64,000 nt of DNA from Polaromonas sp. JS666 (GTDB lineage Bacteria > Pseudomonadota > Gammaproteobacteria > Burkholderiales > Burkholderiaceae_C). Position numbers and translations under genes: made by a program. The stretch lies in the NCBI RefSeq assembly GCF_900103405.1, contig NZ_FNHX01000004.1, positions 62,001 through 126,000 of the forward strand, read 5' to 3'. Below the pieces are notes generated by a model. That model made no database searches. It was not told where the DNA came from and saw only the letters and a list, made by a program, of their open reading frames with translations. This document shows positions 35,905 to 44,889 of this stretch, in pieces (the stretch's first letter is position 1; each line of letters starts with the position of its first letter).

Positions 35905-37485
35905 TCAGTGAGTGGCGAGGGCTGCCTGGCGTTCAGCGGGCACCGACTGACCGGGGGTGTAGCCACCGCCCAGTGCGCGTATCAGCGCGACCTGCGTGTC
36001 CAGCGCACGGGCCGAGAGGTCTACCGCGAGCCGGCGCTGGGCCAGCACGCTGGTTTCCGCCGTGAGCACATTGAGGTAGTTGCCCAGGCCGGCCTTGTAG
36101 CGCTGCACGGCGATGTCGTAAGCGCTTTCGGCGGCGTCCTGGGCGGCGCGCTGCTCGGTTTGCTGGCGAACAATGGCCTGCGAGGAAGCCACCTGGTCGG
36201 CGACGTCGCGCACCGCGTCGATCACGGCGGCGTTGTAGCTCTCGACCGCGGCATCAAGGTCGGCGGTCTTGCCGCGCAGGTTGGCGCGCAGCCGGCCCGC
36301 GTCAAAAATCGGCAGGCGCAGCGCCGGGCCCACGCCCCACTGCCGGCTACCCGAGTCGAGCAGGTTGCCCAGGCCTATGCTCGAAAAACCGGCGAAGGCG
36401 ACGAGGTTGATGTTGGGATAAAACTGGGTCTTGGCGTTGGCCACATCTTTGGACGAAGCCTCGACGCGCCAGCGCGCGGCGGCGATGTCGGCGCGGCGGC
36501 CCAGCAGGTCGGCGGGGATGGTGGCGGACACCGCGACATTTTTGATCGCGGCTTGCGCGGACGGTGCCAGCGCCGCGGCGCCGTCGGGCTGGCCGACCAG
36601 CGCGCCCAGCGCATTGCGCGTGAGCGCCATCTGCTCGAGCAGGGTTTCGAGCTGCAGGCGGGCCTCGGGCAGGCCGCCCTCGCTCTGGCGCAGTTCGAGG
36701 CGGGTGTCCAGGCCGGCGTCGACGCGGTCGCGCACCAGCTTCAGGGTTTCCTCGCGCTGCGCCAGGGTGCGGCGCGCCACGTTGGCCTGTTCATTGAGGC
36801 GCATCAGCTGGAAGTAGCTGCGCGCGACATTGCTGGCCAGCAGCAGGCGCGCGGCCTGGGCGTCGGCCTCGGCGGCATTGGCGCTGCCCAGCGCGGCGTC
36901 GAGTGCCGCGCGGTTTTTGCCGAAGAAATCCAGCTCCCAGCTGGCATTGAGCTGGGCCGTGCCGCTTTCGCGGATGGAGCCGGCCAGCGGCGGCGGCACC
37001 GCGCCGTTGGCGGTATAACGCTGGCGGGTCAGGTCCAGCTGGCCGGTGAGCTGCGGCAAGGTGGCGGCGTCGGCCACCTCGATCACGGCCTGCGCGCGCG
37101 CCAGACGGGCCTGCGCGAGCTTGAGGCTGGGGCTGGTTTGCAGGGCTTGCGCGACCAGGGTGTTGAGCTGCTCGTCGCCGAAGTCGCGCCACCACTCGGC
37201 GACCAGCGGCGCCTGCGCCGTGGCCTGCGCGCCGGAGTCTGGGTTGGCCTTCAGGCCCAGCGAAGGCGCGTCGCGCAGGCTCGCTTGTGGCGTGATGCCG
37301 GACATGTCGGCGCAGCCGGTCAGGCCGGTCGCCATCAGGCCCACGGCCACCACGCTGGCGGCGGCCACCAGGGCCATGCGAAAGGATGCCCGCCAGACCG
37401 GCAGGTTTTGGCCGGCATTGCCCGGCGTCACGCCGGGGGCCGAGGCCCGGGGAAAGTCACAGGTGTTATTTGTCATGTTGTTCAT
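35905..37485 (-). CDS. NodT-type outer membrane efflux lipoprotein
   Basis: The 526-residue outer membrane factor forms the trimeric channel of the exporter. A long N-terminus ends in a lipobox LTGC (about residue 60), then the RND outer-membrane-factor halves begin: AEWWRDFGDEQLNTLVAQAL, SWELDFFGKNRAAL, and NLRGKTADLDAAVESYNAAV. I preferred the ATG at 37485, which overlaps the marR stop by 20 bp, over an upstream TTG at 37515; an ATG at 37476 is also possible. The signal is long for a lipoprotein, so the start may be later. Confidence 0.9.
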   Translation of the reverse strand: MNNMTNNTCDFPRASAPGVTPGNAGQNLPVWRASFRMALVAAASVVAVGLMATGLTGCADMSGITPQASLRDAPSLGLKANPDSGAQATAQAPLVAEWWRDFGDEQLNTLVAQALQTSPSLKLAQARLARAQAVIEVADAATLPQLTGQLDLTRQRYTANGAVPPPLAGSIRESGTAQLNASWELDFFGKNRAALDAALGSANAAEADAQAARLLLASNVARSYFQLMRLNEQANVARRTLAQREETLKLVRDRVDAGLDTRLELRQSEGGLPEARLQLETLLEQMALTRNALGALVGQPDGAAALAPSAQAAIKNVAVSATIPADLLGRRADIAAARWRVEASSKDVANAKTQFYPNINLVAFAGFSSIGLGNLLDSGSRQWGVGPALRLPIFDAGRLRANLRGKTADLDAAVESYNAAVIDAVRDVADQVASSQAIVRQQTEQRAAQDAAESAYDIAVQRYKAGLGNYLNVLTAETSVLAQRRLAVDLSARALDTQVALIRALGGGYTPGQSVPAERQAALATH

Positions 37486-37999
37486 TCGCTGCTTGGAGGG
37501 TGTGCGCGGTTTCAAGGATGCGGCGCAGATAGCCTTTGAGGTTTTGCCATTCTTCGACCGAGAAGCCGGCCAGGTGGGCGTTCTGCACGCGGCTGAGCAC
37601 GGCGGGGATTTCCTTGGCGGCTTCGCGGCCTTCGGGCGTGAGCTCGATGTTCACCACGCGCCTGTCGTCGCTGGAGCGGATGCGGCGGCAAAAGCCCTTG
37701 GCTTCGAGCCGGTCGAGCAGGCGGGTCATGGAGCCGGCATCGAGCTGGCATTGGCGCGCCAGTTCGGCCACGGTGGAGGCCTTGCCCAGGTAGAGCTTGA
37801 GCATGGGCACCCATTGGGCGTTGGTCAGGCCCTGGGGCTCGAGCTCGCGCGCGACCTGCTGGGAGACGCTGTTGATGATCTGGCGCATCAAATAGCCGGT
37901 GCTTTGGCCTGCGTCGTAGTCGTTCGCACAGTAAAACTCGGCCGGTACGCCGCAAAGTGCGGGGCCGGGAGCTTCCGGGCGGGGGGATTTGGCATTCAT
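37466..37999 (-). CDS. MarR-family repressor of the efflux operon
   Basis: The 177-residue regulator has the winged-helix of MarR proteins: WVPMLKLYLGKASTVAELARQCQLDAGSMTRLLDRLEAKGFCRR, followed by the wing RSSDDRRVVNIELTPEG. It is the first gene of the efflux operon and overlaps the NodT-type gene, so it should repress the exporter until a phenolic or drug ligand releases it. The frame is open back to a TTG at 38026, but the ATG at 37999 is better. An inverted-repeat operator candidate lies 18 bp upstream. Confidence 0.9.
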   Translation of the reverse strand: MNAKSPRPEAPGPALCGVPAEFYCANDYDAGQSTGYLMRQIINSVSQQVARELEPQGLTNAQWVPMLKLYLGKASTVAELARQCQLDAGSMTRLLDRLEAKGFCRRIRSSDDRRVVNIELTPEGREAAKEIPAVLSRVQNAHLAGFSVEEWQNLKGYLRRILETAHTLQAANEQHDK

Positions 38000-38016
38000 G
38001 GGTTCGAATAATACAT

Positions 38017-38039
38017 GCCTAGACAAATAATGTCAAGGC
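38017..38039. promoter_or_regulatory. MarR operator candidate
   Basis: GCCTAGACA (38017-38025), 5-bp spacer AATAA, TGTCAAGGC (38031-38039) form an inverted repeat with 8 of 9 paired bases. Its size and symmetry fit a MarR dimer site. It lies 18 bp ahead of the marR start and about 80 bp ahead of the divergent ABC exporter at 38119, so it could control both. This is inference from position and symmetry. Confidence 0.55.
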
Positions 38040-38118
38040 TGTGTTTGTGCAGGCTTCTTTTGCCTGGGATGCCTTTGTTAAGGCAATCTGTTAAGCGCTT
38101 TATGACTAAACTCGCGGC

Positions 38119-39939
38119 ATGGCCACCCGCTCTGTTTCCCCTTCCTCCCCTTCTTTATCCCTCTCCCCCAGTGCCAGCGGCACCAAAGGCTCACCCCGTT
38201 CACTCTCCGGCCTGCTGCCTTTCCTCGCCCCCTATCGCGGCCGCATCCTGCTGGCCGCGGTCTTCCTGGTACTGGCCGCGGTAGCGACGCTGGTGTTCCC
38301 GCTGGCCTTGCGCGGCCTGATCGACGGCGGCTTCAGCCCGGCCGGCAAAGGTGAGCAGCTGATGGCCTTGCGCACGCATTTCTTCGAGCTGTTTGCCGTG
38401 GCCGCCGCGCTGGGGCTTTTTTCAGCGGGCCGTTTCTATATGGTGAGCTGGCTGGGCGAGCGCGTGACGGCCGACCTGCGCAACGCGGTCTATGCCCATG
38501 TATTGCGGCAAAGCCCGGAGTTTTTCGAGACCACGCAGACCGGCGAGGTGCTGTCGCGCCTGACCGGCGACACCACGCTGGTGCAGACCGTCGTGGGGTC
38601 GTCGCTGAGCATGGGCCTGCGCAATGCCGTGATGGGCGTGGGCGCGCTGGGCATGCTGGTCTATACCAACCCCTATCTGATGGTGCAGGTGCTGGGCGTG
38701 CTGGTGCTGATCGTCGCGCCCTCGGTGTGGTTCGGCCGGCGCGTGCGCAAGCTCTCGCGCGCCAGCCAGGACCGCGTGGCCGACTCCAGCGCCATCGCCG
38801 CCGAGGTGCTCAATGCGATTCCCGTGGTGCAAAGCTACACGGCCGAGGCGCGCGAAGCCGGGCGTTTCGACCAGTCGACCACCCGGGCCTTCAACACCGC
38901 CGTGCGCCGCGCCGGGGCGCGTTCGGTGCTGGTGGCCTTCATCATCATCGCGACCTCGGCGGCCCTGCTGTGGGGCTTGTACCAAGGCACGCAGGCTGTG
39001 ATGCGCGGCGACATCACGGCGGGCCACCTGGGCCAGACCGTGGTCTACGTGATCATCCTGGCCAGCGCTTCGGCGGTGCTGGGCGAAGTCTATGGCGACC
39101 TGCTGCGCGCGGCGGGCGCGACGGAGCGGCTGATGGAGCTACTGGCCTCGCGCTCGCCCGTCAGCTCGCCGGCCCAGCCTGTGCCGGCCCGGCTGACGCA
39201 AGCGGGCAGCGCCATCCGGTTTGAGGCGGTGAACTTTCACTACCCTTCGCGCCCTGCGCAGGCCGCGCTCAGCGACTTCAGCCTCAGCGTGGCACCCGGT
39301 GAAACCGTGGCCATCGTCGGGCCCAGCGGCGCGGGCAAGAGCACGGTGTTCCAGCTGCTGCTGCGTTTTTACGACCCGGCTTCGGGCCGCATAGAACTTG
39401 ACGGCGTGCGCACGGACGCCATGGCGCTGGAGGACCTGCGCCAGCGCATAGGCATCGTGCCGCAGGACGCGGTGATCTTCTCGACCAGCGCGCTCGAAAA
39501 CATCCGCTACGGCAAGCCCGGGGCCAGCGACGAGGAGACCCGCGCCGCCGCAAAAGCCGCCTTCGCGCACGAGTTCATCACGGCCCTGCCCGAGGGCTAC
39601 GACACCTTTCTGGGCGAGCGCGGCGTGCGGCTGTCGGGCGGGCAGCGCCAGCGCATCGCGATCGCGCGCGCCATGCTGAAAAACTCGCCCTTGCTGCTGC
39701 TCGACGAAGCCACCAGCGCGCTGGACGCCGAAAGCGAACGCATGGTGCAGGCGGCGCTGGAGTCGGCCATGAAGGGCCGCACCACGCTGGTGATCGCCCA
39801 CCGCCTGGCCACCGTGCAGCAGGCCGACCGCATCCTGGTGCTGGACCACGGCCGGCTGGTGGAACAGGGAACCCACACCGAACTGGTGACCCGTGGCGGC
39901 GTCTACGCGCGGCTGGCCGCCCTGCAATTCACGGTATGA
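38119..39939 (+). CDS. MsbA-type ABC half-transporter
   Basis: The 606-residue protein fuses a six-helix export domain (about 30-320; [21 protein letters not shown] shows the coupling helices) with an ATPase. ATPase motifs are [36 protein letters not shown] and the His switch IAHRLATV. It acts as a homodimer exporting a hydrophobic drug or lipid; relatives include MsbA, LmrA and the ABCB group. Ser/Pro-rich residues 1-30 are probably disordered. It is divergent from the marR operon with a shared control region. Confidence 0.92.
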   Translation: MATRSVSPSSPSLSLSPSASGTKGSPRSLSGLLPFLAPYRGRILLAAVFLVLAAVATLVFPLALRGLIDGGFSPAGKGEQLMALRTHFFELFAVAAALGLFSAGRFYMVSWLGERVTADLRNAVYAHVLRQSPEFFETTQTGEVLSRLTGDTTLVQTVVGSSLSMGLRNAVMGVGALGMLVYTNPYLMVQVLGVLVLIVAPSVWFGRRVRKLSRASQDRVADSSAIAAEVLNAIPVVQSYTAEAREAGRFDQSTTRAFNTAVRRAGARSVLVAFIIIATSAALLWGLYQGTQAVMRGDITAGHLGQTVVYVIILASASAVLGEVYGDLLRAAGATERLMELLASRSPVSSPAQPVPARLTQAGSAIRFEAVNFHYPSRPAQAALSDFSLSVAPGETVAIVGPSGAGKSTVFQLLLRFYDPASGRIELDGVRTDAMALEDLRQRIGIVPQDAVIFSTSALENIRYGKPGASDEETRAAAKAAFAHEFITALPEGYDTFLGERGVRLSGGQRQRIAIARAMLKNSPLLLLDEATSALDAESERMVQAALESAMKGRTTLVIAHRLATVQQADRILVLDHGRLVEQGTHTELVTRGGVYARLAALQFTV

Positions 39940-39990
39940 AGCCGGCCGCGCCGCCCGCCCGGGCCCGGCGGCTGAATTCAAGCCCGGCGA

Positions 39991-40019
39991 TATGCATTAT
40001 TTGCATAGATCGTGGTGCA
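39991..40019. promoter_or_regulatory. Palindrome and NtrC-like half-site before gdhA
   Basis: TATGCA-TTATT-TGCATA (39991-40007) is a perfect 6-bp inverted repeat. It overlaps TGCATAG-ATCG-TGGTGCA (40002-40019), whose right half equals the NtrC half-site TGGTGCA while the left half is degenerate and the spacing is one base longer than usual. It sits about 80-110 bp ahead of gdhA, a nitrogen gene. I see no matching sigma-54 promoter, so the assignment is tentative. Confidence 0.35.
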
Positions 40020-40100
40020 CAATGCCTTGGACTATTCGGGAGCGGGCTTTTAAGCTCCGTGCACTGAGTTTCACCAAGAAATCCCACAAGGAGTTTTTTC

Positions 40101-41411
40101 ATGTCGCACGCCTCATCCGGCCCCGTCCCCGCGGGCTCCCACCCCCTGCCCTCCTACCTCCAGGCCGACAACCTCGGCCCCTGGGGCAATTACCTGCAGC
40201 AGGTCGACCGCGTCATCCCCCACCTGGGCAGCCTGGCCCGCTGGGCCGAGACCCTCAAGCGCCCCAAGCGCGTGCTGATCGTGGACGTGCCCATCCACAT
40301 GGACGACGGCACCGTCGCCCACTTCGAGGGCTACCGCGTGCAGCACAACGTCTCGCGCGGCCCCGGCAAGGGCGGCGTGCGTTTCCACCAGGACGTCACG
40401 CTGTCGGAAGTGATGGCCCTGTCGGCCTGGATGTCCGTCAAGAACGCGGCGGTCAACGTGCCTTACGGCGGCGCCAAGGGCGGCATACGCGTGGATCCCA
40501 AGAAGCTCTCGCGTGGCGAGCTCGAGCGCATGACGCGCCGCTACACCAGCGAGATCGGCATCATCATCGGCCCCAACAAGGACATCCCGGCGCCCGACGT
40601 CAACACCAACGACCAGATCATGGCTTGGATGATGGACACCTACTCAATGAACACCGGCTCCACCTCGACCGGCGTGGTCACCGGCAAGCCGGTGGACCTG
40701 GGCGGTTCGCTGGGCCGGCGTGAAGCCACGGGCCGCGGCGTCTACACCGTGGGCGTGGAAGCGGCCAAGCACATAGGCCTGGACATCGCGACCTCGCGCA
40801 TCGCGGTGCAGGGCTTCGGCAACGTGGGCGGCGTGGCGGGCAAGCTGTTTGCCGAAACCGGCGCACGCGTGGTGGCGGTGCAGGACCACGGCGGCACGAT
40901 TTACCGCGAAGCCGGCCTGGACGTGCCGGCCCTGCTCCGGCATGTGGAAGCCAACGGCAGCGTCGCCGGTTTCCAAGAGGCCGAAGTCATCGCCAACGAC
41001 AAGTTCTGGGACGTTGAGTGCGACATCTTGATCCCCGCCGCGCTCGAGCAGCAGATCACCGAAGCCAACGCCGGCCGCATCAGGGCGCGCATGATCATCG
41101 AAGGCGCGAACGGCCCGACCACGCCGGCCGCCGACGACATCCTGCACGACCGCAACATCCTGGTGCTGCCGGACGTGATCGCCAACGCCGGCGGCGTGAC
41201 GGTCAGCTACTTTGAATGGGTGCAGGATTTCTCCAGCTTCTTCTGGGACGAGGAAGAAATCAACAAGCGCCTGGTCAAGATCATGAAGGACGCTTTCGCC
41301 GGCGTCTGGCATGTGGCGCAAGACCAGAAGGTCAGCCTGCGCACCGCGACCTTTATCGTGGCCTGCAAACGCATACTGCACACGCGCGAGCTGCGCGGCC
41401 TCTACCCCTGA
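40101..41411 (+). CDS. gdhA: Glutamate dehydrogenase
   Basis: The 436-residue enzyme interconverts glutamate and 2-oxoglutarate plus ammonium. Key pieces are [14 protein letters not shown], the catalytic lysine in [26 protein letters not shown] and the dinucleotide fold VQGFGNVGG. Length and motifs suit the hexameric short GDH group; NAD or NADP preference cannot be read with confidence. Ribosome site AAGGAG is 8 bp before the ATG. Its stop overlaps the start of a four-helix membrane protein (ATG at 41411), so the two are coupled. Confidence 0.95.
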   Translation: MSHASSGPVPAGSHPLPSYLQADNLGPWGNYLQQVDRVIPHLGSLARWAETLKRPKRVLIVDVPIHMDDGTVAHFEGYRVQHNVSRGPGKGGVRFHQDVTLSEVMALSAWMSVKNAAVNVPYGGAKGGIRVDPKKLSRGELERMTRRYTSEIGIIIGPNKDIPAPDVNTNDQIMAWMMDTYSMNTGSTSTGVVTGKPVDLGGSLGRREATGRGVYTVGVEAAKHIGLDIATSRIAVQGFGNVGGVAGKLFAETGARVVAVQDHGGTIYREAGLDVPALLRHVEANGSVAGFQEAEVIANDKFWDVECDILIPAALEQQITEANAGRIRARMIIEGANGPTTPAADDILHDRNILVLPDVIANAGGVTVSYFEWVQDFSSFFWDEEEINKRLVKIMKDAFAGVWHVAQDQKVSLRTATFIVACKRILHTRELRGLYP

Positions 41412-41902
41412 TGGACAACGGCGCGCCCGACGGCCCCGGCGACGGACGGCCCGCGATGGCCGCTTTTCGCCGGCCCGCGGCCGCGCTGTTTCTGGGGGCC
41501 CTGGTGGCGGTCCTCGCGGCGCTGCTGGGGCCTTTGCTTGACGGCCCGGCCATCGCGCGGTGGAGCGTGCAAAGTTATGAAGACGAAAACCTGCGCGCCG
41601 CCTTCGCGCTGATCGCCATACGCCACCTGCCGATGTTCCTGCTCGCGGTGGCGGCCGGCAATATGGTCTACAGGCTGCTCAAAAACACCTCGCTCGCCCT
41701 GGTGACGATCAGCAGCCTGCCATGGCTGCTCTATGTTGTCGTGACAGGCACCCTGGACTCCATGGCCGTCGGCGAAAGCCCGTTCAGCTGGGTCAGTTAT
41801 GAGCCGGCCTATTTCATCTGGCCGCATTTTGTCGCCATCCCCCTGGGGCTTTATGCGGCGAGCCGTATGGTGCGGCGGCGCCGGATGGCAGTGCCCGGCT
41901 GA
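41411..41902 (+). CDS. Four-helix membrane protein coupled to gdhA
   Basis: The 163-residue product has four hydrophobic stretches at about 22-44, 69-90, 94-118 and 135-155 with short loops and a basic C-terminus (RMVRRRRMAVPG). It starts on the last base of gdhA. I do not recognise a family; translational coupling suggests a role linked to ammonium or glutamate metabolism, which is inference. It converges on the DUF1178 gene with a 4-bp gap. Confidence 0.65.
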   Translation: MDNGAPDGPGDGRPAMAAFRRPAAALFLGALVAVLAALLGPLLDGPAIARWSVQSYEDENLRAAFALIAIRHLPMFLLAVAAGNMVYRLLKNTSLALVTISSLPWLLYVVVTGTLDSMAVGESPFSWVSYEPAYFIWPHFVAIPLGLYAASRMVRRRRMAVPG

Positions 41903-41906
41903 GCTG

Positions 41907-42422
41907 CTACTGCAGCGTTTCCTTGACCGCCGCCGGCAGCGGCAAGGGCATGACCTCAATGCCTTCTTCGAGCAACTCGACGGCTTCGCGCACGCTGGTC
42001 TGGCCGCGTATGCTGCGCGCTTCCTGCTCGCCGTAGTGCATGCGCCGTGCCTCGTCGGCAAAACGCGTTCCCACATCCTCGGTATTGGCCAGTACATGGC
42101 GCAGGGCCTGCAGGAATGCAGCCTGCTGCGCCTGGCTGGCGCCGGCCGGTGCGCCCGCGACGGCGGCCACGTTGCGCCCCGCAGCGTCTTCCTGCGCATT
42201 CACGGTGGTGGAAGGCGATGGGGACTGTTTTGCGGACGCATCCGGGTCCTGGCGGCCGCCCAGGTTCAGGCGCGGTGCACTTGGGAGTTTTTGCACGCTT
42301 TTGTCGGCGCACAGCGGGCACTCGACCAGGCCGCGCGACAGCTGGCTCTGGAAATCGTCTTCGGACGCAAACCAGCCTTCAAATACATGCTGGTGCGAAC
42401 ACTGGAGATTCAGGACCTTCAT
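41907..42422 (-). CDS. DUF1178 family protein
   Basis: The 171-residue protein begins MKVLNLQCSHQHVFEGWFAS, the DUF1178 hallmark with Cys/His, followed by ECPLCADKSVQKLPSAPRL, so Cys8, His10 or 12 and the CxxC near residue 36-39 could bind one zinc. The rest is a helical region with a Gln/Ala linker. The gene follows the NUDIX gene by 21 bp at the tail of the nuo operon. Function is unknown. Confidence 0.85.
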   Translation of the reverse strand: MKVLNLQCSHQHVFEGWFASEDDFQSQLSRGLVECPLCADKSVQKLPSAPRLNLGGRQDPDASAKQSPSPSTTVNAQEDAAGRNVAAVAGAPAGASQAQQAAFLQALRHVLANTEDVGTRFADEARRMHYGEQEARSIRGQTSVREAVELLEEGIEVMPLPLPAAVKETLQ

Positions 42423-42443
42423 GGGCGGATTATCGCCGGGGCG

Positions 42444-43064
42444 TCAGGCAATGGCGGGCTGCCAGTCCAAAGCCCATGCGCCCGACAGCACGTTTTGCAG
42501 CCACAGCGCGCCCGTCAGTGTTTTGGCATCGGTCACCTGCCCGTTCGCGCACCAGGCCAGCAATTCGGCGGGCGTGGCGGTAAAGACATCGAGGAATTCG
42601 CCGGCGTCGAGCTTGCGCGGGCCCTGTGCCAGCCCGCGCGCGAACCAGATGTCGATGAACTCGGTTGAATAGGAGATCACCGGGTGCAACACACCGGCGC
42701 GCGCCCACTCGCGCGCGGTGTAGCCGGTTTCCTCGAGCAGTTCGCGCTGCGCGCAGGCCAGCGAGGCTTCACCCGGGTCCAGCTTGCCCGCGGGGAACTC
42801 GACCATGACGGCCTGCACCGGGTAGCGGTATTGGCGCTCCAGCACCAGGCGACCGTCGTCGCATTGGGCCACGATCATCACGGCGCCGGGGTGGATGATG
42901 TATTCGCGCGTCGCCTGCGTGCCGTCGGGCAGGCTGACCGTGTCGCGCATGGCGTGGAGGAAATTACCCTTGAGGATTTCCGTGGAAGCCAGCCGGGTCT
43001 CCACAAGATGCGCATCGGCCGGCTTGCCGGCTTCAGGGTCGCCCGGTACCGCGGCTTTTTTCAT
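42444..43064 (-). CDS. NUDIX hydrolase, ADP-ribose pyrophosphatase-like
   Basis: The 206-residue hydrolase has the NUDIX box GX5EX7RELXEEXGY starting at GKLDPGEASLACAQ, after the ADP-ribose-type segment QYRYPVQAVMVEFPAG. It probably cleaves ADP-ribose or another nucleotide sugar, consistent with NAD turnover. The ATG at 43064 overlaps the DUF2818 stop by 4 bp (43061-43064); the frame is open further up only to a TTG. The role beside complex I is suggestive. Confidence 0.9.
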   Translation of the reverse strand: MKKAAVPGDPEAGKPADAHLVETRLASTEILKGNFLHAMRDTVSLPDGTQATREYIIHPGAVMIVAQCDDGRLVLERQYRYPVQAVMVEFPAGKLDPGEASLACAQRELLEETGYTAREWARAGVLHPVISYSTEFIDIWFARGLAQGPRKLDAGEFLDVFTATPAELLAWCANGQVTDAKTLTGALWLQNVLSGAWALDWQPAIA

Positions 43065-43363
43065 GACCGGTGCTTGAACAGGTAGCGCCAAGTGAAACCC
43101 GGAAAGGCGAAGGTGATGAAGAGCGCGCCGGTGATGGCGTAAAACTCCCAGCCCTGCGGTGCGATCTGGCCACCGCGCTGCTCGAGGTAAAGGCCCAGGC
43201 CGCCTATGAGGAAATACCAGACGACCATCTCCCCCAGCCGGATGGCGAGGTTCTTGGGCTGCTTGAGGGCGTAGACCGCGAACAGGCGGTTGCTGACGAA
43301 AGGCAGGTTGGCCGCCAGCAGGGCCAGCAACACCACCAGCCAGACCGAAGCCGTTTGTGTCAT
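43061..43363 (-). CDS. DUF2818 inner membrane protein, complex I-linked
   Basis: The 100-residue protein has three hydrophobic helices: VWLVVLLALLAANLPFV at about 7-23, MVVWYFLIGGLGLYL at about 46-60 and FYAITGALFITFAFPGF at about 74-90. The family follows nuoN in many betaproteobacteria and may be an assembly or accessory factor of complex I. Its ATG overlaps the nuoN stop by 4 bp (43360-43363) and its stop overlaps the NUDIX start. Function is unproven. Confidence 0.87.
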   Translation of the reverse strand: MTQTASVWLVVLLALLAANLPFVSNRLFAVYALKQPKNLAIRLGEMVVWYFLIGGLGLYLEQRGGQIAPQGWEFYAITGALFITFAFPGFTWRYLFKHRS

Positions 43364-44862
43364 GAACCCAGGGACTTGACGATGCTGCTGATCGACTGGG
43401 AGCACAGCGTCATCAGGCCGCCGGGCAACATGCCCAGGATCAGGATCATCGCGCCGTTGATCGCCAGCACCACCTTGGCGTCCGTCGGTCCGGAAACCGG
43501 CTGGGCGTTGTGGGCCAGCGGCGCGTCAAAGTACATGACCTTGACCACGCGCAGGTAGTAGAAGGAGCCGACCAGAGACATAACCACGGCAAACACGGCC
43601 AATGCGATGTAGCTGGCTTGTTGCGACGAAACCAGCGCCTGCAGGACAGACAGCTTGGCATAAAAGCCCACCAGCGGCGGCAGGCCGGCCAGCGAGAACA
43701 TGCAGATGGCCATCACACCCGCGTAGAGGGGGCTGCGCTGGTTCAGGCCGGCCAGGTCGACGATGTCCTCGGACTCATGGCCGGCGCGCGCCAGCAGCAT
43801 GATGATGCCGAAGGCGCCCAGGGTGGTGAGCACATAGGTCAGGGCGTAGAACATCGCCGCGCTGTAGGCGGACTCGGTGTTGAGCTGGTTGCCGTTGACC
43901 ACGCCGGCCAGCAGGCCGAGCAGCAGGAAACCCATCTGGGAAATGGTCGAGAAGGCCAACATGCGCTTGAGGTTGGACTGGGCGATGGCGGCCAGATTGC
44001 CGACCAGCAGCGAGCCTATCGCCATCAGGGCCAGCATCTGCTGCCAGTCGATCGCCAGCGGCAGCAGGCCCTCGACCAGCAGGCGTATGCAAATCGCGAA
44101 GGCCGCGAGTTGGGGCGCACCGCCTATCAGCAGCGTCACCGCCGTGGGCGCGCCCTGGTAAACGTCGGGCAGCCACATGTGGAAAGGCACGGCACCGAGC
44201 TTGAAGGCCAGGCCGGCCACGATGAAGACCAGGCCGAAAATCAGCACCTGGTGGCGGACCTGGCGGCTGGCGATGGCGTTGAACACGTCGTTGAGGTCCA
44301 GGGAGCCGGTCGCGCCGTAGAGCATGGACAGGCCGTACAGCAGGAAACCCGAGGCCAGCGCGCCCAGCACAAAATACTTCATGGCCGCTTCGGTGGCGAT
44401 GGCGTTGTCGCGGCGCAGGGCCACCAGCGCGTAGCTGGACAGCGTCAGCAACTCCAGGCCCATGTAGATCACCAGGAAGTTGTGGCCCGAGATCATGACG
44501 AACATGCCCACCAACGCAAACAGGCTCAGCGTGAAGAATTCGCCGCCGCGCAGCATCTCGCGGTCCGCGGCGTAAGGCCGGCCGTACACCAGCGTGATCA
44601 TCAGCGTGATGCAGGCAAAGCACTTGAGCCAGCCACCCATGGGATCAACGACCACCATGTTGCCGAAACCGTAGAAAGTCTGCCCGCCCACCGCGTAGGC
44701 GGCTTCCATGGCGGCCACCACGGCCAGCGTCAGCAGGGTGAGCACATAGGTGAGCGTGCGCTGCGGCGTCTTGACGCCCAGGTCCACCAGCGCGATCACG
44801 CAGGCCATGGTCAGGAGTATGAGTTCGGGATAAACCGCGATCCAGGAGAGTTTGTCTATCAT
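43360..44862 (-). CDS. nuoN: NADH-quinone oxidoreductase subunit N
   Basis: NuoN is one of three antiporter-like proton-pumping subunits. The 500-residue protein has about 14 helices with the antiporter core lysine and proline helices (LGALASGFLLYGLSMLYG, FKLGAVPFHMWLPDVYQGAPT, and AFSTISQMGFLLLGL). It is the last subunit gene of the nuo operon and overlaps DUF2818. It starts 28 bp from nuoM. Confidence 0.96.
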   Translation of the reverse strand: MIDKLSWIAVYPELILLTMACVIALVDLGVKTPQRTLTYVLTLLTLAVVAAMEAAYAVGGQTFYGFGNMVVVDPMGGWLKCFACITLMITLVYGRPYAADREMLRGGEFFTLSLFALVGMFVMISGHNFLVIYMGLELLTLSSYALVALRRDNAIATEAAMKYFVLGALASGFLLYGLSMLYGATGSLDLNDVFNAIASRQVRHQVLIFGLVFIVAGLAFKLGAVPFHMWLPDVYQGAPTAVTLLIGGAPQLAAFAICIRLLVEGLLPLAIDWQQMLALMAIGSLLVGNLAAIAQSNLKRMLAFSTISQMGFLLLGLLAGVVNGNQLNTESAYSAAMFYALTYVLTTLGAFGIIMLLARAGHESEDIVDLAGLNQRSPLYAGVMAICMFSLAGLPPLVGFYAKLSVLQALVSSQQASYIALAVFAVVMSLVGSFYYLRVVKVMYFDAPLAHNAQPVSGPTDAKVVLAINGAMILILGMLPGGLMTLCSQSISSIVKSLGS

Positions 44863-44889
44863 CTGAATTCTTTGTAGTTGGGGCCGGCT

